DNA of 64,000 nucleotides, taken from RGIG4079 sp045596365. Its GTDB lineage: Bacteria; Bacteroidota; Bacteroidia; Bacteroidales; Muribaculaceae. The stretch is taken from the NCBI GenBank assembly GCA_045596365.1, contig JAZOCE010000003.1, positions 6,681 through 70,680 on the forward strand, given 5' to 3'. Every line of letters starts with the position of its first letter. Position 1 is the first letter of the stretch. The translations under genes and the position numbers were made by a program. The notes beneath the pieces are model-generated. The model saw only the letters and a program-made list of their open reading frames with translations, was not told the origin of the DNA and searched no databases. Shown here piece by piece: positions 25,461 to 34,236 of the stretch.

Positions 25461-26577
25461 TTAATCGTTTGTATCAGAGAACTCCATCAAATAAGCCTTA
25501 ATAAAATCATCTAAATCTCCATCCATCACTCCGTTTACGTCTGATGTCTGGTAGTTGGTGCGATGGTCTTTTACACGGCGGTCATCAAACACATAACTGC
25601 GTATTTGTGAGCCCCATTCGATTTTCATCTTACCGGCCTCTATCTTAGCTTGTTCTTGCATGCGATGTTGCAACTCTTTATCATAAAGGATTGAGCGCAA
25701 TTGACGCAACGCATTTTCCTTATTCTTTGGTTGATCGCGAGTTTCGGTATTTTCAATGAGTATTTCCTCCTTCTCGCCTGTATAAGGGTCGGTAAATTGG
25801 TAACGAAGACGCACACCCGACTCCACTTTATTCACATTCTGTCCTCCGGCACCTCCACTGCGGAAAGTGTCCCACGACAACAATGCCTGTTCAACCTTAA
25901 CCTCTATTGTATCATCAACAAGTGGTGTTACAAACACCGATGCAAACGAGGTCATGCGCTTACCTTGTGCATTATACGGAGACACACGCACAAGACGATG
26001 CACTCCATTTTCACTCTTCAGATAACCATAGGCAAAATCGCCCTCAACATTTATCGTTGTTGATTTGATACCGGCTTCATCACCTTCAAGCAAGTTGGCA
26101 ATAGATGTTTTGTAGCCATGAGATTCACACCAACGCAAGTACATGCGCATCAACATTGATGCCCAGTCTTGACTTTCGGTGCCACCTGCTCCGGAATTAA
26201 TCTTAAGCACAACGCCCATTTTGTCCTCTTCGCGACGCAACATATTGCGCAACTCAAGGTTTTCAATTTTAGCAATGGCATCGGCATAAAGCGTGTCAAT
26301 ATCTGACTCTTCAACAAGCCCCTCTTTGAGGAAATCCCACGCTATTGATAGCTCATCAACAGCCTTTTCCACTTCGGAATATCCCTCAATCCATTGTTGA
26401 AGATCTTTGATTTTTTTCATTTGTATTTGCGCTTCCTTTGGGTGTTCCCAGAAATCGGGCACATGAGTGCGCAACTCTTCCTCTTCTACTTCTATCTTCT
26501 TACTATCGATGTCAAAGATACCTCCTCAACGCGAGCTTGCGTTCAACGGTCTCTTTTAGCTGTTCCTGTGTAATCAT
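25461..26577 (-). CDS. prfB: Peptide chain release factor 2 with +1 programmed frameshift
   Basis: RF2 is encoded in two frames. The zero frame starts at ATG 26,577 and reads 21 codons (MITQEQLKETVERKLALRRY, then L) to a TGA at 26,512-26,514. A +1 shift on CTT-TGA-C continues with DIDSKKIEVEEEELRTHVPD for 350 more residues, giving a 371-residue protein. RF2 terminates at UGA and UAA. The catalytic GGQ is at about 244-246; the stop-recognition tripeptide is SPY (about 199-201) instead of the textbook SPF. It is cotranscribed with argB. Confidence 0.95.
26511..26526 (-). promoter_or_regulatory. prfB: prfB +1 programmed frameshift signal
   Basis: On the minus strand the site reads AGGAGG-TAT-CTT-TGA-C. 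The internal Shine-Dalgarno (26521-26526), three-base spacing, slippery CTT and in-frame TGA stop followed by C are the same layout as the E. coli prfB element. It makes RF2 synthesis depend on low RF2 levels. It is notable that the internal AGGAGG is perfect although genes here rarely use such a site to start translation. Confidence 0.95.
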
Positions 26578-26625
26578 AATTTTACTTACGGGAATTTATG
26601 AGTTTCTAATAATTTAATTTGACTG

Positions 26626-26633
26626 CAAAATTA
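26626..26633 (-). promoter_or_regulatory. -7 box for prfB-argB
   Basis: TAATTTTG on the minus strand, 49 bases upstream of the prfB ATG. It matches TAnnTTTG; no matching -33 TTTG at 19-21 bases. Confidence 0.45.
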
Positions 26634-26676
26634 CTCATTTTTATCCACAATCTCAGCCAACTATCAATTAAATGTG

Positions 26677-26684
26677 TAACTTTG
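26677..26684 (+). promoter_or_regulatory. -7 box for the argE-like gene
   Basis: TAACTTTG ends four bases before the ATG at 26,689. If used, the transcript would begin at or within a base or two of the start codon, giving a leaderless or almost leaderless message. No -33 TTTG at the expected place. Confidence 0.45.
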
Positions 26685-26688
26685 CGAC

Positions 26689-27756
26689 ATGGATATAGAC
26701 GAATTATATTATCAAGCCGTAGATTTACTCAAAGAGTTAATAGCAACTCCATCTATCAGTCGCGAGGAAAACAATGCTGCTGACATCATCGAACGTTTCT
26801 TCAGCAACAATGGAGCTACACCTCATCGCCATGGCAATAATGTGTGGTGTATCGCTAATGATTTTGACGAGAGCCGCCCTACGCTTTTGCTGAATTCTCA
26901 CATCGATACTGTCAAACCGGCATCGGGGTGGACATGCGATCCATTCTCTCCCAACGTTGATGAAAATGGCAAACTATATGGGCTTGGTAGCAACGATGCC
27001 GGAGCATCACTTGTTTCCTTGATTGCCACATTCCTATATCTAAACAATCGCAAACGCAATTACAATCTCATAATGTTGGCATCTTGTGAAGAGGAGGTCA
27101 GCGGGAAAAATGGCATCGAGTCGGCATTACCATTACTACCCCCCATTTCTGTTGCCATCGTTGGAGAGCCAACAAATATGCAACCTGCCATTGCCGAAAA
27201 AGGGCTCATGGTGCTTGATGGTATCATCACCGGAGTATCGGGACACGCTGCTCGCAACGAAGGGGTTAACGCAATATATAACGCGCTACCCATTATTGAA
27301 ACATTGCGCACATTGCAATTCCCTAAAGCGTCTCCCTCTCTCGGTCCGGTAAAAATCTCTGTAACACAGATCGAGGCAGGGACTCAGCACAATGTTGTTC
27401 CTGATTGTTGCAAAATCGTGGTTGATGTGCGCACCACCGATGCATATAGCAACATCGAAACACTTGAACTAATACGCCAAGCCGTTCCCAACTGCGAACT
27501 CACTCCTCGCTCTACTCGTCTAAATCCATCGGCAATATCTATAGAGCACCCCTTAATTAAGCGATTGAAACTTATGGGAGCAGAACCATTTGGCTCCCCC
27601 ACATTGAGCGACCAAGCATTGATGTCGTGGCAATCGGTAAAACTCGGTCCGGGACAATCATCTCGCTCGCACACAGCCAACGAATTTATCTACCTCGATG
27701 AAATAAGAAATGCCATCGAGACCTATATTAAACTCCTCGACGGCATCAATTTATAA
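26689..27756 (+). CDS. M20 family deacylase of arginine synthesis, ArgE-like
   Basis: 355-residue zinc hydrolase of the M20/ArgE/DapE family. Metal and catalytic residues are visible: the His and Asp in NSHIDTVKP (about 68-76), LGSNDAGA, the Glu pair in ASCEEEVSG, GEPTNMQPA, and the C-terminal His in SSRSHTANEF. In Bacteroidota such proteins deacylate N-acetylcitrulline or N-succinylornithine-type intermediates. The divergent argB supports an arginine role; DapE activity is the main alternative. It is a single-gene unit. Confidence 0.82.
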   Translation: MDIDELYYQAVDLLKELIATPSISREENNAADIIERFFSNNGATPHRHGNNVWCIANDFDESRPTLLLNSHIDTVKPASGWTCDPFSPNVDENGKLYGLGSNDAGASLVSLIATFLYLNNRKRNYNLIMLASCEEEVSGKNGIESALPLLPPISVAIVGEPTNMQPAIAEKGLMVLDGIITGVSGHAARNEGVNAIYNALPIIETLRTLQFPKASPSLGPVKISVTQIEAGTQHNVVPDCCKIVVDVRTTDAYSNIETLELIRQAVPNCELTPRSTRLNPSAISIEHPLIKRLKLMGAEPFGSPTLSDQALMSWQSVKLGPGQSSRSHTANEFIYLDEIRNAIETYIKLLDGINL

Positions 27757-27761
27757 TTCAT

Positions 27762-29201
27762 TTAGTACAATGCACCTCCTCCTAATGCTTTATACAACGT
27801 TATGCGTTGCGTATAATAGCTGATAAGTGCATCAGATAAGTCCAAACGAGTCTGCAACAATTGACCTTGTGCAGCAAGCACATCAATATAGTCAGTTCTT
27901 CCAGTTCGGTTAAGTTGACGGCTATATGTATAAGCTTTAAACAATGAGTCATATCTCTTGGACAAAGACACAAATATCTCTCTATCGGTTTTATATCCCA
28001 TCAATGCATTAGACACTTCAACACATGCCGATAACACAGTCTGCTGAAATTCAGCTACCTTCTGATTACTTGACAGTTCCCGCACCCGCTTCTCTCTTGT
28101 CAATTCCCCTTTTCTAAAAACAGGTTGTGTCAATCCTGCAAACAAATTATATATTATAGACGTTGAAAAATCGTTCCACGAGCCATTAAGATTTTCTTCT
28201 GTCGCGATATTAGCTCTCAAGGTCAATTTTGGATACAAAGAAGCTTTTGCGACATCCTTCATTGAGTATTCCTCAATAATAGCATATTCTGCTGCCATTA
28301 CATCGGGGCGAAAACGGATTAAATCCGACGGAACTCCGATAGATATTGTATCACTCCATTCTTCACCAAACATTATTGTATCAAGTGATGAACGCTCAAT
28401 TTCTCCCTCACTTCGACTAAGCAATAAATTTATGGCATTTTCCGTAACAAAAATTTCTTTCTCTATTTTTGGTCTGATAGATTTTGCCTTATACAACTCA
28501 GCCTTCGCTTGCTCAATAGCAATTGTTCCTCTACTTACTGTTCTTGATAAAAAAACCGCGTTTTCATCATTATTTGAATGGGATTTATATCTATACTCCA
28601 AATCTGCCAAATATATTTCATCAACCTCAATCATTTCATCTATTGCCTTTAACTTGGCATCTAATCCCACCAGCTTATAATACAATGATGCAACATTCGC
28701 GATCAAAGAGACTTTAACACCTTGCATTATTGACTGTTCTTTCATCAAGGCTGCATATTTTGCTTTTTTCATGCCACGCAATTTCCCCCATAAATCAATC
28801 TCCCAATCAGTTACAGCCAATCCCACTCCATGAGTATTATAAGGATAATCCACTCTGCTTATTTTTGCTTGATCTTGATACAAATTGAGGTTTATATTTG
28901 GGAAAAAGTCACCTTTACTTCGTTTTACATATTCATTTGCCTTCTCTACCTGTAAAATTGTATTATGTAACAAATTGTTTCTCATCAATGCCGAATCTAT
29001 CAAATTGCGCAAATTATTATCAGAATAATAATCTTGCCACAATGTATTAGCAACGACAGAATCCTCATTAATTACATGTAAACTATCAGGCTTTCTATAT
29101 TCAGTTATTTTTATTTCTGAAATAGTTTTATCATAAGAATTAAACGAGCATCCAACTGACAACAATGTCAATATCATAAATGCGCAAAATATCCCTTTCA
29201 T
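27762..29201 (-). CDS. TolC-like outer membrane efflux lipoprotein
   Basis: 479 residues. It has a signal peptide ending in a lipoprotein cysteine (LTLLSVGC), followed by two repeats of the outer membrane efflux (OEP) domain with long helices, as in the NodT family of RND/MFS efflux outer membrane factors. The SIGVPSDLIRFRPDVMAAEYAI segment (central repeat boundary) and the terminal NRTGRTDYIDVLAAQGQLLQ are characteristic. Oddly, no membrane-fusion or inner-membrane pump gene is adjacent, so it is an orphan. It converges with the ArgE-like gene (5-base gap). Confidence 0.88.
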   Translation of the reverse strand: MKGIFCAFMILTLLSVGCSFNSYDKTISEIKITEYRKPDSLHVINEDSVVANTLWQDYYSDNNLRNLIDSALMRNNLLHNTILQVEKANEYVKRSKGDFFPNINLNLYQDQAKISRVDYPYNTHGVGLAVTDWEIDLWGKLRGMKKAKYAALMKEQSIMQGVKVSLIANVASLYYKLVGLDAKLKAIDEMIEVDEIYLADLEYRYKSHSNNDENAVFLSRTVSRGTIAIEQAKAELYKAKSIRPKIEKEIFVTENAINLLLSRSEGEIERSSLDTIMFGEEWSDTISIGVPSDLIRFRPDVMAAEYAIIEEYSMKDVAKASLYPKLTLRANIATEENLNGSWNDFSTSIIYNLFAGLTQPVFRKGELTREKRVRELSSNQKVAEFQQTVLSACVEVSNALMGYKTDREIFVSLSKRYDSLFKAYTYSRQLNRTGRTDYIDVLAAQGQLLQTRLDLSDALISYYTQRITLYKALGGGALY

Positions 29202-29225
29202 CTATACATTCACAAATAATGCCCG

Positions 29226-29233
29226 CAAAATTA
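29226..29233 (-). promoter_or_regulatory. -7 box for the efflux lipoprotein gene
   Basis: TAATTTTG on the minus strand, 25 bases upstream of the ATG, matches TAnnTTTG. A partner -33 element is not seen. Confidence 0.4.
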
Positions 29234-29357
29234 GCAAATTCATAGAATTAAAGACTCTCCTCTAATTATTTATTCCACTTTTTTAACAGTCCAAATAGGC
29301 TATTTTTTGCTGCCGATGAATTTATGCCCACAACGAAGAAAATTTCAAATAAATCAA

Positions 29358-29645
29358 CTAAATAAAAAGTATTTGAGCCCATAATGGAATATCTTCTAAA
29401 TATCTTTTTTCATGATTTCCATTTGTTAAACGAAATAATAACGTTGCTTCTTCTCCGTCGATAGAATTATCATAAACATACAATCTGTCAACAATCGAAG
29501 AAACTGATTTACAATTTTCAATTGATTTATAATATCTTGAAACAATCTTAGCGATAGGCACATCATATCCCCCTTTCATAACTCTATCTGCTATTCGTGA
29601 AGCATTAATTTTAGGGCTCTCTGTTGATATAAAAAAAATAAATTT
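29358..29645 (-). pseudogene. C-terminal remnant of a zeta-toxin-like kinase
   Basis: About 95 codons reading FIFFISTESPKINASRIADR, then GGYDVPIAKIVSRYY, CKSVSSIVDRLYVYDNS and GEEATLLFRLTNG, resembling the C-terminal third of COG4185 zeta-toxin/ABC-type ATPase proteins. The nucleotide-binding first two thirds are missing. The frame starts immediately at the 3' end of the neighbouring outer-membrane gene; the ATG-started open frame (from 29,711) reaches back into that gene only out of frame. Most likely this is a decayed gene truncated by a rearrangement. Expression is doubtful. Confidence 0.65.
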
Positions 29646-32073
29646 ATTCTTTTTTGCGACCGATGAGGTCATCGTTTTCAATAGATTTAGCAGTCTTCTT
29701 AACTTGTGCATTCAACGAGCCAAATCGATAGGAAACAGTCAATCCGGCTGTGCGATAATTATACATTTTATTCTTAGTCAACCCTACATAATCGCCATTA
29801 ACTGTGTGATACTGATACTCCCCACTACTATTGAATGGGTTGTTTATCATCAATGCCACTGACAAGCGATCTTCTTTTAGGAATGTGCGACGCAACGATA
29901 TAGAATGTTGCAATGCCCCTTTAGTGATTTCCCCATAACTATAAGCATCAGATACATTGCCACTCATTCCATATAGCGAAAGAGTGAGTTTCAGTTTCCA
30001 CGGGAGTTGCTGTGAAATTTGGCTATAACCTTGCAATGTCCACCGCGACAAATTTGCGCCAATAGCATTATTGTCATATCTATTATGTGAAACATTCACA
30101 TTCATCATAAATGATGTTTTAGGAGCAATAGTCCATTGCATATATGCGCTAAAATTTAGACTACGACGGTCGCCGATATTACCATATGTTGAATATATGT
30201 GATCTTCCTCAACATATTGATATGTCGTGATTACATTATCAGAGAACTCATATCCTGCCGATATATTAAAATTCAACTTTGGCTTAATAAACATATAGGA
30301 AAATTTTACAGAATTGTGTCGCGTGCTTGACAAATCGGGATTTCCTTGTGATGTAGAAAAAGGATATTCCTCAACAGCCGGATTTAAATAACTGATTCCC
30401 GGACGATTGATGCGAGTTGCATAATTCAATGTAAAGCTGTTTATATCATTTGGTTTCCACGAAAGAGAAGCCGATGGCACCCAATCATTCAAGTTGCTAC
30501 TGAAATCAGGATTACTGCCATCTTTATAGTCAGCCTTTAAATGCGAATATTCATAACGCATACCTGCACGCGCACCCCATTTCCCTATATTTAGACGGTA
30601 GTCGGCATATAAAGCAGCAACATTAGTAATATGTGAAAAATCAGAATGTAACGAACTCACTCCTACATATTCTTGATTTGTCTTGCTGTTGTTATCACGC
30701 AATATATATTTTGCACCAACGTCAATAGTATTATTCTTATTCAATGGACGAGTCCAATCGGCTTGAAATGTATGCTCAATAAAATTCAAATCAAAATCAG
30801 ATATATTTTCCGAATAATTCATTGGCGCATTCACCATATCATAATAACTTTGGTATTGTTCACGTGCTTGATTTGTCGTTGATAGCATATATGACAATGT
30901 TATAGCCTCCCCTTTGCGTCGAGTCAAACGCTGATAATTCAAATTACCATTAAAATCAAAATACCTATATGAAGGATAATTATATCTACTCGAATAGGAA
31001 GATATCATATCTCCATTAGCGTCTGACATGAGTGTCGTCTGTTCGCCCTTGGCATTCACATCATAATAATATCCACCAAACTCAGCGGTAAACAAATTAA
31101 GTGAATCAAGTTCATAGCTCGCTTCGGTTGAAACCCACATCAAATCACCGGGATTATTACCTTTACTCATTGTGTTTAGTTCTGACCCCGATTCTTTATA
31201 TTTATATGTCGTTTCTGAAGAATGTCGTGTTTCCTTTGAACTCATGTGATTATAAGCTGCATTTATCGAAAATGTTACTTTATCAATTTGAGATGATAAC
31301 CACATATTTGGTTTCGGAACCGGATTTGTAGTCGTTGAATACATACCTACATTTCCCATTACACCCTTTATTACTGTATCATCATTGGTTATGATATTGA
31401 TAATCGCACCAACGCCCTCTGCATCATATTTAGCTCCCGGCTCAGTAATAACCTCAATGCGTTTTATCATTGATGCAGGGATTGACGACAACACCTCTTT
31501 GGGATTATTTGTAAACGTGTTATTGGGGCGACCATTTTTATAGATTTTGAAGTTCGAAGAGCCTCGCACTGTTATTTTATTCTCGCCATCAACATTTACC
31601 ATCGGAACCTTGCGCAACATCTCGATCACAGTCGATGTTTTGGAGTCTTCATCGGCTTGAACATCATAGCCTATGCGATCAATCTCACGACTCACAAGCG
31701 GACGCTGAGCCACAACCTCCACCTCTGAGAGGGTTGTAGATGTTTCATGAGTCCTCAATGTGCCTAAATCAACAATAGGGGAAGATGTTGATACAGCAAA
31801 CGGAATATCAATATTTTGTTTCCCCACCGAATGAATATTCAGCCTATATTTTCCCGCCGATTTTATTGTTTGTTGAAATTGTCCATCTATATCTGTTACG
31901 CCCACGATTACAGGTTTAACTGTATCAGTATCAATATATATTCGCAATGTTGCATAGGTTTCTCCCACTCCGAGAGAATCCACAACAATTCCTTTAACCT
32001 TATAGCCATCTGCAAATACAACAACAGAAACAAGAGAAAAAAATAGAGAAAGTACGGTTTTAATGATATTCAT
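29644..32073 (-). CDS. Outer membrane beta-barrel protein with CarboxypepD_reg and plug domains
   Basis: 809 residues from MNIIKTVLSLFFSLVSVVVF, whose signal peptide supports this start over an in-frame ATG 13 codons upstream. Domains in order: CarboxypepD-regulatory-like (about 25-105), a TonB plug-like region with TVIEMLRKVPMVNVDGENKI and RIEVITEPGAKYDAEGVGAI, then a large barrel ending GLTVSYRFGSLNAQVKKTAK. This is the outer membrane beta-barrel family of Bacteroidota, related to TonB-dependent receptors. No SusD partner is adjacent; the ligand is unknown. Codon use looks like its neighbours. Confidence 0.9.
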   Translation of the reverse strand: MNIIKTVLSLFFSLVSVVVFADGYKVKGIVVDSLGVGETYATLRIYIDTDTVKPVIVGVTDIDGQFQQTIKSAGKYRLNIHSVGKQNIDIPFAVSTSSPIVDLGTLRTHETSTTLSEVEVVAQRPLVSREIDRIGYDVQADEDSKTSTVIEMLRKVPMVNVDGENKITVRGSSNFKIYKNGRPNNTFTNNPKEVLSSIPASMIKRIEVITEPGAKYDAEGVGAIINIITNDDTVIKGVMGNVGMYSTTTNPVPKPNMWLSSQIDKVTFSINAAYNHMSSKETRHSSETTYKYKESGSELNTMSKGNNPGDLMWVSTEASYELDSLNLFTAEFGGYYYDVNAKGEQTTLMSDANGDMISSYSSRYNYPSYRYFDFNGNLNYQRLTRRKGEAITLSYMLSTTNQAREQYQSYYDMVNAPMNYSENISDFDLNFIEHTFQADWTRPLNKNNTIDVGAKYILRDNNSKTNQEYVGVSSLHSDFSHITNVAALYADYRLNIGKWGARAGMRYEYSHLKADYKDGSNPDFSSNLNDWVPSASLSWKPNDINSFTLNYATRINRPGISYLNPAVEEYPFSTSQGNPDLSSTRHNSVKFSYMFIKPKLNFNISAGYEFSDNVITTYQYVEEDHIYSTYGNIGDRRSLNFSAYMQWTIAPKTSFMMNVNVSHNRYDNNAIGANLSRWTLQGYSQISQQLPWKLKLTLSLYGMSGNVSDAYSYGEITKGALQHSISLRRTFLKEDRLSVALMINNPFNSSGEYQYHTVNGDYVGLTKNKMYNYRTAGLTVSYRFGSLNAQVKKTAKSIENDDLIGRKKE

Positions 32074-32139
32074 CGTCTTACAATATTTAAGTTTATATCC
32101 ATTAGACGACATCTATCATCTATTCGTTACAAACATCGG

Positions 32140-32147
32140 CAAAATTA
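32140..32147 (-). promoter_or_regulatory. -7 box for the outer membrane barrel gene
   Basis: TAATTTTG on the minus strand, 67 bases upstream of the chosen ATG at 32,073. It matches TAnnTTTG without a -33 partner. Confidence 0.35.
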
Positions 32148-32172
32148 ACATAATCTTAACATTTAGCCATCC

Positions 32173-33765
32173 TTAAGGATTGAGTAACAAATCGTATTCA
32201 TGCAACGAATTTATCAATCTCAATGCCTCGCGATAAACAGGGTTGGTTTCATTAACAACACGATAGTAGCTACCATCTTCATACAAATCGCGCGCCAAAA
32301 GTCCCTTTAATATAGTGCGTAAGTATTCACAACTCACATCATATCCTTTTTCGTCAAATTTCACACCATCTTTCTCACCTCGAGCAATCAAGCCTTGCAT
32401 CATTTCATCTGTTACATTAAATCCATTGATGAAATCTGTTTCTGTCTTAAATTTATTCAATAGTTCTTTACGATTTTCATCAACATAATCAAGACAATAT
32501 TGATTTAGCGCTCCCTTTGCCACAAGATCTCGATAGTAATCGCTGTAAAACGCTGTATCTATAGCGACAAAACAGTCAGGCATAATACCTCCTCCGCCAT
32601 AGACTATACGTCTATTCTTTAGGGTTGTATATTTCAGTGAATCAGCAAAATGCACACTATCGGCACTCATAAACTCGCCAGAGTCATATCGACGCATCAA
32701 ATCTTTCTGATAATCATCGCTCTCCCCCTCTTCGTAGGGTTTCTGGATACAACGACCTGACGGAGTGTGATATCGAGAAACAGTCAACCTTATCATTGAG
32801 CCATCGGGGAAAGGGAATGGACGTTGAACAAGTCCCTTGCCAAATGTGCGACGACCAACAACAACACCTCGGTCATTATCTTGTATCGCGCCTGCCAAAA
32901 TCTCACTTGCCGATGCCGAATATTGATTTACCATTACCACAATTCGGCCATCATTATATTTTCCGTTTTTCTCAGCATAGAAATAATATGGATTAGTGCG
33001 AGGTCCATCGGTATATACTATCAAATCGCCACGATTGAGAAAATTTTCGCATAATTCGACCGCTGAATTCATATATCCGCCACCATTGCTTTCTACGTCA
33101 ATAATAAGGTTTTTCATTCCCTGCTTCTTCAAGCGGTCTAATGCCTCTACAACCTCTTTATTCGTATCTTGAGCAAATCGTGAAATGCGTATATAACCTG
33201 TTTTATCATCAGCCATATATGCAGCATCTACGCTATAAATGGGGATATTATCTCTCGTGATGCGGAATGAGAGTAATTCAGGAACACCACGACGCTTTAC
33301 CTTCACATCGATAATCGTACCCTTTTCTCCGCGAAGGATTTTCATTATATCGGTGTTTTTCTTTTTCACTCCGGCAATAACACTATCACCGGCCTCGATT
33401 ATGCGGTCGCCTGCTAAAATCCCAACTCGTTCCGATGGACCTCCGGCAATAGTCTGCACAACATACAAAGTATCTTCATGCATATTGAATTGGATACCTA
33501 TACCGCTAAAATTCCCTTGCAAGGGCTCAGTCAACTCACGAGTTTCCTCAGGATTAGAATATGTTGAATGAGGATCCAACGTTTTAAGCATTGCGATGAT
33601 AGCCTCATCAACAATTTTATTGGTATCTACTTTATCGACATAAAAATTTTCAATTATACCTTCGGCATATCTTAATTTACGATCAGGTGTAAACGTCATA
33701 GCTTGTGCTATAGCCGATACTCCTATCATTGCGATTGCTATCGCAAAAAACAATCTTTTAATCAT
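32173..33765 (-). CDS. S41 family C-terminal processing peptidase
   Basis: 530 residues. A signal peptide (KRLFFAIAIAMIGVSAIAQA) is followed by a PDZ domain (about 80-165; GIGIQFNMHEDTLYV, AGDRIIEAGD) and the S41 protease core with catalytic Ser in QYSASASEILAGAIQDNDRG and Lys in RRTFGKGLVQ. These periplasmic proteases trim C-termini of envelope proteins. It has a C-terminal helical extension. It lies 20 bases after coaD, probably in the parE-coaD operon. Confidence 0.94.
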   Translation of the reverse strand: MIKRLFFAIAIAMIGVSAIAQAMTFTPDRKLRYAEGIIENFYVDKVDTNKIVDEAIIAMLKTLDPHSTYSNPEETRELTEPLQGNFSGIGIQFNMHEDTLYVVQTIAGGPSERVGILAGDRIIEAGDSVIAGVKKKNTDIMKILRGEKGTIIDVKVKRRGVPELLSFRITRDNIPIYSVDAAYMADDKTGYIRISRFAQDTNKEVVEALDRLKKQGMKNLIIDVESNGGGYMNSAVELCENFLNRGDLIVYTDGPRTNPYYFYAEKNGKYNDGRIVVMVNQYSASASEILAGAIQDNDRGVVVGRRTFGKGLVQRPFPFPDGSMIRLTVSRYHTPSGRCIQKPYEEGESDDYQKDLMRRYDSGEFMSADSVHFADSLKYTTLKNRRIVYGGGGIMPDCFVAIDTAFYSDYYRDLVAKGALNQYCLDYVDENRKELLNKFKTETDFINGFNVTDEMMQGLIARGEKDGVKFDEKGYDVSCEYLRTILKGLLARDLYEDGSYYRVVNETNPVYREALRLINSLHEYDLLLNP

Positions 33766-33785
33766 AATACTTGATTATTCTAACA

Positions 33786-34235
33786 TCATTTTTCATCCGG
33801 AACATATTGGCTCACATCATAACCATGTCGTTCCAAATCTCGCACCATCGTAGAACTGATATAGGACAATTCTGGAAGTGTGTATAATAAAACAGTCTCT
33901 ATGCCCGAAATGTTTCTATTGGCATAAGCTAGATTACGTTCATATTCATAGTCGGCAACCGTACGCACTCCACGCAATATAAAATTTGCACCTTCTTTAC
34001 GGGCGGCATCAACGGTCAAGCAATCATAAGCAATTATCCTCACGCGAGGCTCATCTTTCATCACTCGACGAATGTGTTCAACGCGCTCGGCTGTTGGCTT
34101 ATAGCATTTTTTTGAGTCATTAACTCCCACAGCTATTACAATCTCATCAAACAGAGCAAGTCCACGTTCAACGATTGACAAATGACCTGTGGTAAAAGGA
34201 TCAAACGTGCCGGGGTATAGTGCTACACGCTTCAT
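33786..34235 (-). CDS. coaD: Phosphopantetheine adenylyltransferase
   Basis: 149 residues from MKRVALYPGTFDPFTTGH. It transfers AMP to 4'-phosphopantetheine, the penultimate step of coenzyme A synthesis. The nucleotidyltransferase motifs TFDPFTTGHLSIVERGL and the C-terminal ISSTMVRDLERHG are present. The start chosen is the ATG just beyond the parE stop; an in-frame ATG seven codons earlier would overlap parE. The ISSTxVR motif is complete. Confidence 0.97.
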   Translation of the reverse strand: MKRVALYPGTFDPFTTGHLSIVERGLALFDEIVIAVGVNDSKKCYKPTAERVEHIRRVMKDEPRVRIIAYDCLTVDAARKEGANFILRGVRTVADYEYERNLAYANRNISGIETVLLYTLPELSYISSTMVRDLERHGYDVSQYVPDEK

Positions 34236-34236
34236 T

